Shown: positions 15,706 to 24,049 of the stretch, in pieces
Position numbering within the stretch: position 1 is the first letter of the stretch
Layout of the letters: each line of letters opens with the position of its first letter
Assembly (NCBI RefSeq): GCF_001598435.1
Contig: NZ_BCYY01000017.1
Span: 1-64,000, forward strand
Direction of reading: 5' to 3'
DNA from: Sphingomonas pituitosa NBRC 102491
GTDB taxonomy: Bacteria > Pseudomonadota > Alphaproteobacteria > Sphingomonadales > Sphingomonadaceae
Length of the DNA: 64,000 nt
Notes under the pieces: model-generated
Told to the model about the DNA's origin: nothing
The model's database searches: none
Seen by the model: the letters and a program-made list of their open reading frames with translations, nothing else
Position numbers and translations under genes: made by a program

Positions 15706-18197
15706 GCATCGCCTGGCGGCTGGCGCTGCGCGACCTGCGCCGCGGCGGGCGCGGGCTGGTGCTGCTGATCGCCTGCCTCTTCCTCGGCACCGCCGCGCTG
15801 GCCGGGATCGGCAGCCTCGCCGCCAGCATGATCGCTGCGCTCGACGCGAACGGGCGGCAGATCCTGGGCGGCGATGTCGAATTCACCGTCTCGCAGCGCC
15901 GCGCCACGGTGGCGGAGCTTGCCGCCTTCGCAGAAGCGGGCCGCGTGTCCGAGACGGTGTCGATGCGCGCGATGCTGCGGAAAAGCGCCGACAGCCCCGC
16001 GATGCTGATCGATCTGCGCGGGACCGACGCGGCATGGCCGCTGGTCGGGCGCTTCCGGCTCGCGACGGGGGCGCTGTCCGGCCGCCCCCAGGGTCGCGAG
16101 ATCGCGATCGCGGCGGCGACGGCCGATCGGCTGGGCGTGAAACCCGGCGACCGCGTGCGGCTGGGCTCGGCATGGCTGCGGGTGATCGGGATCATCGCCG
16201 AGGAACCCGATCGGCTCGGCGCGGGGTTCACGCTCGGGCCGCCGGCGCTGGTCGACCTTGCCGGACTCGACGCGACCGCGCTGGTGCAACCCGGCAGCCT
16301 GTACGAAAGCCATTATCGCATCGCGCTCGCGAAGCCTGCGGACGCAGCCGAGGTGCAGAAGCGCCTGCTCGTCCGCCTGGGCGGCGCGGGCTGGACGGCG
16401 CGGACCAGCGACCGCGCAGCGGGCGGGCTGCGGCGCGGGATCGACCAGTTCGGCCAGTTCCTGATGCTGGTCGGGCTCGCCGCGCTCGCCATTGCCGGCG
16501 TCGGCGTGGGGAGCGGCGTCGCCGCCTATCTGGCGGGCAAGACCCGGATCATCGCGACGCTCAAGGTGTTGGGCGCGACCTCGCGGACGATCGCGGCGAT
16601 CTTCCTTACGCAACTTGGGGCAGTCTCGGCGCTCGGGATCGGCAGCGGCCTGCTGGTCGGCGCGGCCGTGCCCTGGCTGCTGACCCGCTTCGTCGGCGCG
16701 GCGCTGCCGGTGCCGCCGCGCCTTGGACTCTATCCGCTGCCGCTAGCCACCGCCGCGGCGCTGGCGCTGCTGGTGGCGTTGCTGTTCGCGCTGCCGGCGC
16801 TCGCCCGGGCGCGCGACGTGCCGGCGGCGACCTTGCTGCGCGACGCGCTCGGCATCGGGCGCAGGCCGTCGGCGATCGTGCTGGGCCTGATGGCATTGCT
16901 GGTGGCGGCGCTGGTCGCGCTTGCCGTCCTGACCGCGTCGGACCGGCTGCTCGCGCTGGGCTTTGTCGGTGCGGTGGCGGCGCTCATCGGGCTGTTGTGG
17001 AGCTTCGGCCTCGCCATCCGGTTCGCCGCTTCGAAACTGCCCCGGGCGCGCACGCCGCTCCTGCGGCTGGCGATCGCCAACCTGCATCGGCCCGGCGCGC
17101 AGACCGATCGGCTGGTGGTCGCGTTGGGCCTGGGCTTCTCGCTGTTCGTCGCGCTGGCGGTGATCGATGCCAGCCTTGCCGCCGAACTGCGCAATGCCGC
17201 ACCGGCCAAGGCCCCGCGCTTCTTCGCGATCGATTTGCAACCGGAGGATGCCGCGACCTTCTCCCAGGCTGTCCGGAGCGTTGCGCCGGGTGCCACGATC
17301 GAAACGCTGCCGTCGCTGCGCGGATCGGTCGTCGCGCTGCGCGGCCAGCGGGTCGCCGACATGAAGACGCTGCCCGAAGGCGCCTGGGTGCTGCGCGGCG
17401 ACCGCACCCTCACCTGGTCGGCCACGCTCCCGCCCCGCAACACGGTCGTCGCCGGACGTTGGTGGCCGGCGGACTATCGCGGCCCCCCGCTCGTCTCGCT
17501 GGAAGACAAGGCGGCTGCCGCGCTGGGCCTGAAGGTGGGCGACAGCATCACCGTCTCGGTGCTCGGCGTCGACGTGCCGGCGCGGATCGCGGCATTGCGC
17601 AAGATCGACTGGGGCGGGCTCGGGCTCAACTTCGCCATCGTCTTCTCGCCCGGCTATATCGAGGAGGCGCCGCACGGCCTGCTCGCCAGCGTCTACGCAG
17701 ACCCCGGGCGCGACGGCGCGGTGATGCGCAGCGTGGGAACCGCGCTCCCTTCCGTCACGCTGATCCGCGTCGGCGACGTCATCGGCCAGCTCGGCGCGGT
17801 GCTCGGCCAGGTCGCGGTGGCGATCCGCGCGGCGGCGGCGGTGACGGTGGCGGCGGGCATCGCGGTGCTGATCGGCGCGGTCTCCGCCTCGGCCCGCGCG
17901 CGGCGCTACGATGCGGTGATCCTCAAGCTGCTCGGCGGCAGCCGCCGCCAGGTGCTGGGCGCACAGGCGCTGGAATATGCCATGCTCGCCGCCGCCCTGG
18001 TGCTGGTGGCGGTCGGCGTCGGCACGGGCGCGGGATGGTATGTCGTGACCCAGGTGTTCGCCATCGCCTGGGCGCCGCGCTGGGACATCGTCGCCGCGAC
18101 GGTGGCGGCCGCCGTCGCAGCGACGCTCGGCATGGGGATCGTCGGCAGCCTGCCCGCCCTGCGTGCCCGGCCCGCCGCGGCGCTGCGCGACCTGTAG
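15702..18197 (+). CDS. ybbP: FtsX-like ABC permease, YbbP family
   Basis: An 831-residue inner-membrane permease with two FtsX/MacB-type halves. After a first membrane segment (GLVLLIACLFLGTAALAGIG) comes a large periplasmic domain, then three helices (about residues 255-385) ending in a cytoplasmic linker. Further hydrophobic segments near 400-450, a second periplasmic domain, and three C-terminal helices follow, the last before RARPAAALRDL. Length and layout fit YbbP rather than the shorter LolC/E. It overlaps the ATPase gene by four bases and must form one exporter with it. It is very GC-rich with a strong antisense shadow, but the family pattern is clear on this strand. Confidence 0.9.
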   Translation: MSIAWRLALRDLRRGGRGLVLLIACLFLGTAALAGIGSLAASMIAALDANGRQILGGDVEFTVSQRRATVAELAAFAEAGRVSETVSMRAMLRKSADSPAMLIDLRGTDAAWPLVGRFRLATGALSGRPQGREIAIAAATADRLGVKPGDRVRLGSAWLRVIGIIAEEPDRLGAGFTLGPPALVDLAGLDATALVQPGSLYESHYRIALAKPADAAEVQKRLLVRLGGAGWTARTSDRAAGGLRRGIDQFGQFLMLVGLAALAIAGVGVGSGVAAYLAGKTRIIATLKVLGATSRTIAAIFLTQLGAVSALGIGSGLLVGAAVPWLLTRFVGAALPVPPRLGLYPLPLATAAALALLVALLFALPALARARDVPAATLLRDALGIGRRPSAIVLGLMALLVAALVALAVLTASDRLLALGFVGAVAALIGLLWSFGLAIRFAASKLPRARTPLLRLAIANLHRPGAQTDRLVVALGLGFSLFVALAVIDASLAAELRNAAPAKAPRFFAIDLQPEDAATFSQAVRSVAPGATIETLPSLRGSVVALRGQRVADMKTLPEGAWVLRGDRTLTWSATLPPRNTVVAGRWWPADYRGPPLVSLEDKAAAALGLKVGDSITVSVLGVDVPARIAALRKIDWGGLGLNFAIVFSPGYIEEAPHGLLASVYADPGRDGAVMRSVGTALPSVTLIRVGDVIGQLGAVLGQVAVAIRAAAAVTVAAGIAVLIGAVSASARARRYDAVILKLLGGSRRQVLGAQALEYAMLAAALVLVAVGVGTGAGWYVVTQVFAIAWAPRWDIVAATVAAAVAATLGMGIVGSLPALRARPAAALRDL

Positions 18198-18231
18198 CGG
18201 CGGGTCGCCAAAGCGGGTAGGAGCGCTGCCC

Positions 18232-18570
18232 ATGAACCGCAGACAGTCGAAGAAAGACCCCTATGGCGAGTTGCTCCGTGCGGAGGAGCCGCCCGAAGCG
18301 CCGGTGTTGTGCTGGCTGTGCGGCCGACCGATGGGCAAGACGACCGTCTGGCACCATCCGGTGCCGAAGAGCCGCGGCGGGCGCGATGTCGTGCCGATGC
18401 ATGCGATCTGCCAGCAGACGCTGATCGCCAACTTCACCAACGCCGAACTGCAGCGCCACGGCACCGACGTCGAAGCATTGCTGGCGAACCCCAACGTCCG
18501 AAAGTTCGTCGACTGGGTGGCGAACAAGGATCCCGATTTCACCGCGACCACCGCCAAGAAGCAGCGCTGA
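18232..18570 (+). CDS. small HNH-type protein
   Basis: A 112-residue protein with an HNH-like core: a zinc pair CWLCGRP, then WHHPVPKSRGGRDVVPMHAIC. The HH..PKS.GG.D..P.H..C pattern is that of small bacterial HNH endonuclease-like proteins. The usual final His is replaced in CQQTLIANF, so nuclease activity is uncertain. GTAGGAG at about 18217-18223 gives a good ribosome binding site for ATG 18232. It lies between the ABC exporter and convergent rsgA. A short GC hairpin at 18572-18584 without a T-run separates the convergent genes. Confidence 0.72.
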   Translation: MNRRQSKKDPYGELLRAEEPPEAPVLCWLCGRPMGKTTVWHHPVPKSRGGRDVVPMHAICQQTLIANFTNAELQRHGTDVEALLANPNVRKFVDWVANKDPDFTATTAKKQR

Positions 18571-18593
18571 TCCGCGTCACGCGGGTCACGCCG

Positions 18594-19631
18594 TCAGCGC
18601 CTCTTGCCGCCCTGCTTGCGGGAGCGGCGAAGCCCGGGCGGGCCGCTATTCTCGCCATCCTCCCGGGCTAGCTTGCGCCAGCGTTGCACGCGCGCAGGGT
18701 CGAGCGTTCCTTCCGCGATGGCGGCACCGATAGCGCATCCGGGTGCATCGAGATGGCTGCAATTCGTGAATCGGCATTCGAGCGCTACGGCGGTCACGTC
18801 GTCGAAGACTTCGGTCACGCCGGTCGCGACGTCGGCCATCTGCAGCTCGCGCATGCCGGGCGTATCGACGAGCCAGCCGCCCCCGTTCACGCCACCGCCG
18901 AGGCGATGCATCTCGCGGACGGTGGTGGTATGCCGGCCCTTGCCGTCGTCCGCGCGGACGGCCTGGGTCGCGATGCTGTCCGAACCGCGCAGCGTGTTGA
19001 CCAGCGTCGACTTGCCGACGCCGGACGATCCGACCAGCGCGACGGTTTCGCCCAGGCCGCAATAGCCCGCGAGACGGGCCGCCTGCGCCGGATCGCGGCC
19101 GTCCAGCACTTCGACGTGCAGGCCTGCCTGCAGCGCGCGTGCTTCGGCAACGAAGCGCTCCGGCGTCGCCGTCAGATCGGCCTTGGTGAGGACGACGACC
19201 GGACGCGCTCCGACTTCGCGCGCCAGCACGAGATAGCGCTCGATCCGCGCGACGTTGAAATCCTCGTTGCAGGAGGTGACGATGAACAGCGTATCGACGT
19301 TGGCGGCGATCAGCTGCACCCGGCGATCGTCGCCCGGCGCCGGCCGCTTGAACAGGCTCGTCCGATCGAGAATGCGCACCAGGCTTCGGGTTGCCCGGTC
19401 GATCAGCAGCCAGTCGCCGACCGTGGGGCGATCCTCCGGGCCGCCCGGAGTGGGCAGGGTGGAGGCAATCGAATCCTCGAACCCCTCGCCCAGGACGGTC
19501 ACTCTTCCGCGATGCACCGAAAGCACGCGGACGGGCTGGCATTCGAGGCGCTGCTCGGCGGAAAGCTGGTCGCTGAAAAAGGCTTTCCAGCCGAGCTGCG
19601 CAAGCGTGGAATCGGTCGTGTCGGTCGACAC
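18594..19631 (-). CDS. rsgA: ribosome small-subunit-dependent GTPase A
   Basis: A 345-residue circularly permuted GTPase that checks late 30S subunit maturation. The order of motifs is diagnostic: G4 VLTKAD first, then G1 GSSGVGKSTL, the G2 Thr in GRHTTT, and G3 DTPGM. An N-terminal OB-fold precedes them. The C-terminal zinc site CRFTNCSHLDAPGC matches the family. The last ~30 residues are basic (RRSRKQGGKRR), suited to RNA contact. The gene starts directly after the stop of a small upstream gene, so the two are probably coupled. Confidence 0.95.
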   Translation of the reverse strand: MSTDTTDSTLAQLGWKAFFSDQLSAEQRLECQPVRVLSVHRGRVTVLGEGFEDSIASTLPTPGGPEDRPTVGDWLLIDRATRSLVRILDRTSLFKRPAPGDDRRVQLIAANVDTLFIVTSCNEDFNVARIERYLVLAREVGARPVVVLTKADLTATPERFVAEARALQAGLHVEVLDGRDPAQAARLAGYCGLGETVALVGSSGVGKSTLVNTLRGSDSIATQAVRADDGKGRHTTTVREMHRLGGGVNGGGWLVDTPGMRELQMADVATGVTEVFDDVTAVALECRFTNCSHLDAPGCAIGAAIAEGTLDPARVQRWRKLAREDGENSGPPGLRRSRKQGGKRR

Positions 19632-19787
19632 CTATCCGGCCTGCGGGTCGGCGGACTCCACCTCGTCGGCCGTTCCCTGCCCGGCAGCGCGCTTCTCTGC
19701 CTTGGCTTGCGCCTTCTTCGCGGCCTCCGCTGCCTTGTTGCGCTCGCGCTCACGGCGTTCGAAGTCATAATTGGGTTTGCGTGCTAT
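19632..19787 (-). CDS. small Lys/Ala-rich conserved-type protein with ATA in place of a start codon
   Basis: A 51-residue highly charged protein: ARKPNYDFERRERERNK followed by Ala/Lys helical repeats and an acidic tail. Small proteins beginning MARKPNY or MAKKPNY followed by a charged helix are familiar from sphingomonads. Here the codon where Met is expected is ATA (19787-19785). A clear GGAGAG lies six bases upstream (19799-19794), exactly where a ribosome binding site should be. No other start fits. It is followed without a gap by rsgA. Either ATA is used, the copy is mutated, or the base is a sequence error. Function unknown. Confidence 0.6.
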   Translation of the reverse strand: MARKPNYDFERRERERNKAAEAAKKAQAKAEKRAAGQGTADEVESADPQAG

Positions 19788-20078
19788 GTCGTTCTCTCCA
19801 GAAGTCCCGGTCCGATCCGGGCAAAACGCTCGGGACCGCAGCCGCATTGCTACACGGATCCGTCCTGCACGGCTAGCCGGCCGGCAGGAGATACGCGTGC
19901 AGGGGCCCGGTTGCCCCGCGCCATTCGTGCGCGCTCCGTTCCGGTGGATCGGTTTCCCGGTGCCCCTTGGAGCAGCTCGCGCCTTCCCCAGCCATGGGCT
20001 AGTATCGTGTTGTAAATATTGGCCCACATTCGAATGGAGGCTCCCGCGCATGAGGCCCGCCAACGCCAAGGTCCGGCC

Positions 20079-20573
20079 GTGAGGCCGCGCCCCGATCCGG
20101 TCGGCCCGGGCCAGGAAAGCGTGTGGGACTTTCCTCGCCCCGCCGTCGCGCAGGCGATCGACGCCCATATCCAGATCGAGCATCACGGTCGGATCCTGGC
20201 AGACACGCGGTCGGCGATCCGCACGATCGAGACGAGCCACCCGCCGAGCTATTACATCCCCCGCGCCGATATCGCCGAGGGCGTGCTGCGTCGTGCCGCC
20301 GGCAGCTCCTTCTGCGAGTGGAAGGGAACGGCCGGCTATTGGGACGTGGTCGTCGGCGATATCGTGCTGCCCCGGGTCGGCTGGAGCTACGCCGATCCCA
20401 CGCCGGGCTTCGCCGCCTTGCGCGATCATGTCGCCTTCTATGCAGCGCCCTTCGATCGCTGCCGCGTCGACGGGGAAGTTGTGATCCCGCAGCCGGGGGA
20501 CTTTTATGGGGGCTGGATCACATCGCGCGTGGTGGGGCCGTTCAAGGGCGTGCCCGGCAGCCGGGGGTGGTGA
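20079..20573 (+). CDS. DUF427 domain protein
   Basis: A 164-residue protein dominated by one DUF427 domain: ESVWDFPRP, IEHHGRILADT, HPPSYYIPRADI, SFCEWKGTAGYWDV and YPxP-like AFYAAPFDRCRVDGE are the conserved blocks of this small beta-fold. The family has no agreed biochemical role. GTG 20079 with AAGG eight bases upstream gives the N-terminus usual for the family; an in-frame ATG exists at 20019. A ten-codon ORF (20050-20081) ends on the GTGA of this start and could couple translation. Confidence 0.78.
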   Translation: MRPRPDPVGPGQESVWDFPRPAVAQAIDAHIQIEHHGRILADTRSAIRTIETSHPPSYYIPRADIAEGVLRRAAGSSFCEWKGTAGYWDVVVGDIVLPRVGWSYADPTPGFAALRDHVAFYAAPFDRCRVDGEVVIPQPGDFYGGWITSRVVGPFKGVPGSRGW

Positions 20574-20728
20574 CGCCGTAAGAGCAGCGATGGCGAACGT
20601 CTTGCCCGTGACGTGGGTGCAAGCCAGGCAGACCTTCTCCCCACGCGGCCCTGCCATCTAATCGAATCGATGATGGCAGGGGCACGCGAGACACCGCATG
20701 ATCGTCGCGCGATCAAAGGAGTTCCGCG

Positions 20729-22276
20729 ATGACATCGATAGGCTCGTCTCTCGCTGCAGGAGCGTCCGCCGGAATCGGGCTGTCACCGCCGAGCCCGCCC
20801 GATTGGGCTGCCGAGGTGATGCGCTGGGCCTCGCCCGACGGATTGATCCTGCATGCGGCCCGCCCGGTATTGGCTGCGGGACTGCGCCAGTCGGGCGCGG
20901 GCACCGGCACGGACTGGGGGCAGAGCCTCCAGCGCATTCTCGACGACCCGCGCTCCGTCGCATCGTTCCAGGCGGGCATGCGGCAGGGCATCTTTGAAGG
21001 CGGAAAGTCTCTCGTGGAAGGTGTCTGGGGCCTCGCGAAGACCGCCTATAATGCCGGCCCCGCCGGGTGGCTGGTCGAAGGGGCGCAGCGGATCGGCGTG
21101 CTGGGCGAGGTGCCGTCCTGGGCACCCGATGCGAGCCGCGTGACCGATCAGGGGGCGGCCATCGGTGGCGCGATCACCGGCTATATGCGTGAGGTCGCCC
21201 ATGATCCGGCGAAGCTCGGCAACGACGTGAAGGGCTGGATCGCTGCGAACTGGGACGGCCTGAAGGCCGATCATGCTGCTGCGGCCGCCAGGGGGCCTGC
21301 CGCCGAGGCCGAATGGTGGGGCAAGATCACCGGCCGCGCGACCTTCGAGGTCGCGGCCATGGTCGTACCCGTCAGCAAGTTCGCGACGGTCGCGAAGGCC
21401 GGCGAGGCGCTGAATCTGGCGGCACGCGCGGGCACGATCGGCAAGACCTTCGCCGAGGCGGCCAAGGCCGGCAAGCTCGACACGCTGTTCACCGCCGCTC
21501 GGCACGCTGGCAGGACGGCGGAGCTCGTTGCCGAAGCGCGGGTGGCCGGACGCCTGCCCGAGCTGGTTGCCGCGGCCCGCAAAGCGCCCGATGGCGTCGG
21601 GGCCCTCGCGCGCGAGGGCAGGCTCACGCTGGGCGACATCGCGGGCCTGCAAAAGAGCGGTGGCATCAGCGGCGTGGAGGCAACGACGGCGCGGCGCGCG
21701 GTTGCGAGCAGCGCCCTGCAGACCATGCTCCAGCGCGCGCCTGCCGCCAAGGCCGAGGTCGATGCCCTGGCGGACAGCATTGCCGGCGCGTTCGGCGGCC
21801 GGGTCGCCAAGGCGCCCGTCAAGAGCGAAGGTCGCGCGATCGAGAAGATCATGGCGGATTACGCGGGCGATGCGAGCCGGATCAAGGACCTGGTGCGCAA
21901 CACGATCATCGTCGATGCCAAGGACATCGGGCGGGTGGTGTCGCGGCTGGAGGCCGCCGGTGCCAAGGTGAAGACCGTCGCCGCGGCCGGCGATCCGCTC
22001 GGCTATAGCGGTATCAACGCGACCATCGTCACCAAGAGCGGTCTCACCGCCGAGATTCAGGTCAATACCGCGAAGATGATCTTCGCCAAGGAAAGTGCCG
22101 GCAACGCCCGCGCGATCCTGGGGGATGCCACCTACCAGGCGATCGCCCGCGAAGCCGGCGTGCCGGGCGGGCGCGGCCATGAACTCTACGAACAGTGGCG
22201 GGCGCTGCCCCCCGATTCCGCGCAGGCGAAGGCCATTGCCGCCGAGAGCCGCGCTTATTATGCCCATTTCCGCTGA
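20729..22276 (+). CDS. polymorphic toxin with RelA/SpoT-like C-terminal domain
   Basis: A 515-residue protein without an export signal. Residues ~1-120 are a variable N-terminus. About 120-250 form a helical pretoxin region with a hydrophobic patch (FEVAAMVVPVSKFATVAKAGEAL). About 250-350 are Ala-rich helices. The C-terminal ~150 residues resemble the (p)ppGpp synthetase fold: RIKDLVRNTIIV, a conserved Asp, then GDPLGYSGINATIV and AEIQVNTAKM, matching the GY.sIN/H and EIQ.nT motifs of RelA/SpoT domains. It ends GHELYEQWRALP...YYAHF. By analogy with toxSAS and Tas1-type effectors it may pyrophosphorylate nucleotides or tRNA. AAAGGAG gives a strong start. A small candidate immunity gene follows. 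Route of delivery is not evident. Confidence 0.62.
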   Translation: MTSIGSSLAAGASAGIGLSPPSPPDWAAEVMRWASPDGLILHAARPVLAAGLRQSGAGTGTDWGQSLQRILDDPRSVASFQAGMRQGIFEGGKSLVEGVWGLAKTAYNAGPAGWLVEGAQRIGVLGEVPSWAPDASRVTDQGAAIGGAITGYMREVAHDPAKLGNDVKGWIAANWDGLKADHAAAAARGPAAEAEWWGKITGRATFEVAAMVVPVSKFATVAKAGEALNLAARAGTIGKTFAEAAKAGKLDTLFTAARHAGRTAELVAEARVAGRLPELVAAARKAPDGVGALAREGRLTLGDIAGLQKSGGISGVEATTARRAVASSALQTMLQRAPAAKAEVDALADSIAGAFGGRVAKAPVKSEGRAIEKIMADYAGDASRIKDLVRNTIIVDAKDIGRVVSRLEAAGAKVKTVAAAGDPLGYSGINATIVTKSGLTAEIQVNTAKMIFAKESAGNARAILGDATYQAIAREAGVPGGRGHELYEQWRALPPDSAQAKAIAAESRAYYAHFR

Positions 22277-22286
22277 GGAACGACGG

Positions 22287-22529
22287 ATGACTGGAGTCAT
22301 GACTATGGAGAAGGGCGACTTCTTCCAGGAACGGGACCGCTACCTGTTCGAGCCGTTCGAGGAAGCGTTCTTCCACTGGGACCATCGCCGCCGCACCGTG
22401 CACATGAAGTTCGTGGGGCAGGATTTCGACGTCGAGGTGCCGCACGACCATCGCATCTTCAACGATGCGATCCTGAGCGGACGCGAGGTGGACAAGACCG
22501 CCTATGAGCGCGGGAGCGCGCAGGGCTGA
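22287..22529 (+). CDS. candidate immunity protein for the RelA/SpoT-like toxin
   Basis: An 80-residue acidic, aromatic-rich protein (KGDFFQERDRYLFEPFEEAFFHWDH, split here only to show the Phe/Glu pattern, continues with VHMKFVGQDFDVEVPHD). ATG 22287 is seven bases from GAGGAA and eleven bases after the toxin stop; later in-frame ATGs at 22299 and 22305 lack good spacing. It has no membrane segment. Immunity function is inferred from its position immediately after a probable toxin and its size and charge. Confidence 0.45.
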   Translation: MTGVMTMEKGDFFQERDRYLFEPFEEAFFHWDHRRRTVHMKFVGQDFDVEVPHDHRIFNDAILSGREVDKTAYERGSAQG

Positions 22530-22643
22530 GCCCCGCCCCGAGGCGGTTCACAGGGCGCCGGTCAGGACGCGCGGGGAGATCGCTTCTTTGACAGGGCAGT
22601 GAGCACCCGACCCGGCCGGTATTGCGGACCTGCCTCTGGGACT

Positions 22644-23237
22644 TCAACCGTTGGTCGCCAATCGCACGGGCGCGTCCGCAAACGCTTCCGCGACGACCTG
22701 CCCGATCTGCCGTGCAATCCCCCGGGTCAGTTCGGGCGGCACCTCCACGGCAAAATCCCGCGCAACAAGCCCGTCGATTGCCCACCGGACACAATAGTCG
22801 GCGGCGACGCCGATCACGGTGACCTGCTCGATGCCACCCGCCCGCAAGCCTGCAAAGAACGCGTCGCGAGCCTCAGTTTCGCCGGTCCCGATCGCCTCGA
22901 TCACCAAATCGGGCTCCGCCCACATGTCGAACACGCCCTTCTCGATCCGGTACGTTGGAATGCCCGGCGCTATGGCATTCGCGTCGAGCACATTTTGCCA
23001 GCCTGGCGTGCCCCGTACGCAGTGGATCGGGAATTGCTCGGCTTCGGCAGACCCCGGGTAGCTGTCGGCGAGGTGGGTGTCGAAGGTAAACAGAACGCCC
23101 GCCGTTTCCGCCGGATCGAGCGCCGCCAGCCAGGCCTGCATCGGCCCGATCAGCGTCTCGGCGCCGTCCACCGCCAGCGCGCCATCGGCGTGCATGAAGT
23201 CGGCCTGGGTATCCACCACCACGATGAAGCGCTGCAT
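22644..23237 (-). CDS. cysteine hydrolase, nicotinamidase/isochorismatase family
   Basis: A 197-residue cytoplasmic hydrolase. The catalytic triad of the family is visible: Asp in VVDTQADFMHADGAL, Lys in RIEKGVFDMW, and Cys in GVAADYCVRWAIDGL. It probably deamidates nicotinamide to nicotinate for NAD salvage (PncA-like), and the divergent NrtR-type regulator supports that; a different amide substrate cannot be excluded. AAGGAG seven bases upstream fixes ATG 23237, so an upstream in-frame extension to 23300 is unlikely. The gene shares its promoter region with the regulator. Confidence 0.8.
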   Translation of the reverse strand: MQRFIVVVDTQADFMHADGALAVDGAETLIGPMQAWLAALDPAETAGVLFTFDTHLADSYPGSAEAEQFPIHCVRGTPGWQNVLDANAIAPGIPTYRIEKGVFDMWAEPDLVIEAIGTGETEARDAFFAGLRAGGIEQVTVIGVAADYCVRWAIDGLVARDFAVEVPPELTRGIARQIGQVVAEAFADAPVRLATNG

Positions 23238-23256
23238 GGTCTGTCTCCTTGTCCGT

Positions 23257-23306
23257 TTGACATATATGCAATCCGCGCATAAGTAAAGTGCATAACGCAT
23301 ATAAGG
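23257..23306. promoter_or_regulatory. divergent promoter with putative NrtR operator
   Basis: TTGACA at 23257-23262 and TAAGTA at 23280-23285 form a plausible promoter toward the regulator with 17-base spacing. An inverted repeat TATGC-N7-GCATA (23265-23281) sits between the two elements, and GCATAacGCATATA (23290-23303) follows. This AT-rich patch in GC-rich DNA, between a nicotinamidase and an NrtR homolog, is where an NrtR box is expected. Operator identity is inferred from position and symmetry. Confidence 0.5.
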
Positions 23307-23314
23307 TCGAGTCG

Positions 23315-24049
23315 ATGGACGAAGCAGCCTTTCTCGAAACCTATGACGCCGCCGCCTATGAACGTCCGTCGGTGGCGGTCGACCTCATCCTGATGAGCGT
23401 GGTCGACGGCGCACCGGCGGTGCTGCTGACACGACGCGACCAGCCGCCCTTCGCCGGTGCCTGGGCGCTGCCCGGTGGCTTTGTCGGGATTGGGGAGAGC
23501 CTCGACGAGGCGGCGCACCGGATCCTTGCCGCGAAGGCACGGATGGCGGACGCCTATGTCGAACAGCTCTACACCTTCGGGGCGGTCGAGCGTGATCCGC
23601 GCACGCGCATCATCAGCGTCGGCTATTTCGCGCTGCTGCCCGCCGATCGCTTCGCCGCTGCGCTGAAGGCCGCGCCCGAGCTGGCGCTGGCGGAACTCAC
23701 CGTGCCGTGGTCCGGCGAGACGGGCGGCCCGGTCGAGGCGCGGATCGGCGAGGAGGATCCGCTCCCGCTCGCTTTCGATCACGGCGCGATGCTCAGCCTC
23801 GCCGTCCGCCGGCTGCGCGGCAAGCTCGATTATTCGGGCATCGCCTTCGCGCTTCTGCCTGAGCGGTTCACGCTCCGCGCGCTGCAGGACGTCTATGAGG
23901 CGATCCTCGACACCAAGCTCAACAAGCCGGCCTTTCGCCGCCGCATGCTCGATCGCGGCTGGCTGGAGGCGACCGGCGAACGCGAGACCGGCGCGTCGTT
24001 CCGGCCGGCCGAACTCTACCGGTATCGCAATCCAGAAGGAGACGCATGA
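23315..24049 (+). CDS. nrtR: NrtR-like Nudix transcriptional regulator of NAD metabolism
   Basis: A 244-residue repressor with an N-terminal Nudix fold and C-terminal winged helix. The Nudix box is degenerate: GGFVGIGESLDEAAHRIL lacks the REL..E..E acid cluster needed for hydrolysis, as in NrtR, which only senses ADP-ribose. The C-terminal LLPERFTLRALQDVYEAIL...FRRRMLDRGWLEATGE is the NrtR winged-helix signature. ATG 23315 has AAGG and GAG upstream; GTG 23288 is less likely. It heads a run with SPFH and NAD-kinase-like genes and faces the nicotinamidase, so it probably controls both and itself. Confidence 0.85.
   Translation: MDEAAFLETYDAAAYERPSVAVDLILMSVVDGAPAVLLTRRDQPPFAGAWALPGGFVGIGESLDEAAHRILAAKARMADAYVEQLYTFGAVERDPRTRIISVGYFALLPADRFAAALKAAPELALAELTVPWSGETGGPVEARIGEEDPLPLAFDHGAMLSLAVRRLRGKLDYSGIAFALLPERFTLRALQDVYEAILDTKLNKPAFRRRMLDRGWLEATGERETGASFRPAELYRYRNPEGDA

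Noticed and set aside
16743..18233. Long minus-strand frame opposite the ABC permease
   Set aside because: Arg/Gly/His-rich low-complexity product typical of antisense frames in GC-rich DNA; the sense strand has a clear FtsX family protein.
18572..18584. GC hairpin between the HNH gene and rsgA as a terminator
   Set aside because: Five-base stem with a three-base loop and no T-run on either strand.
18684..20015. 443-codon plus-strand frame over rsgA
   Set aside because: Covers rsgA in antisense and continues into non-coding DNA; no motif, poor start.
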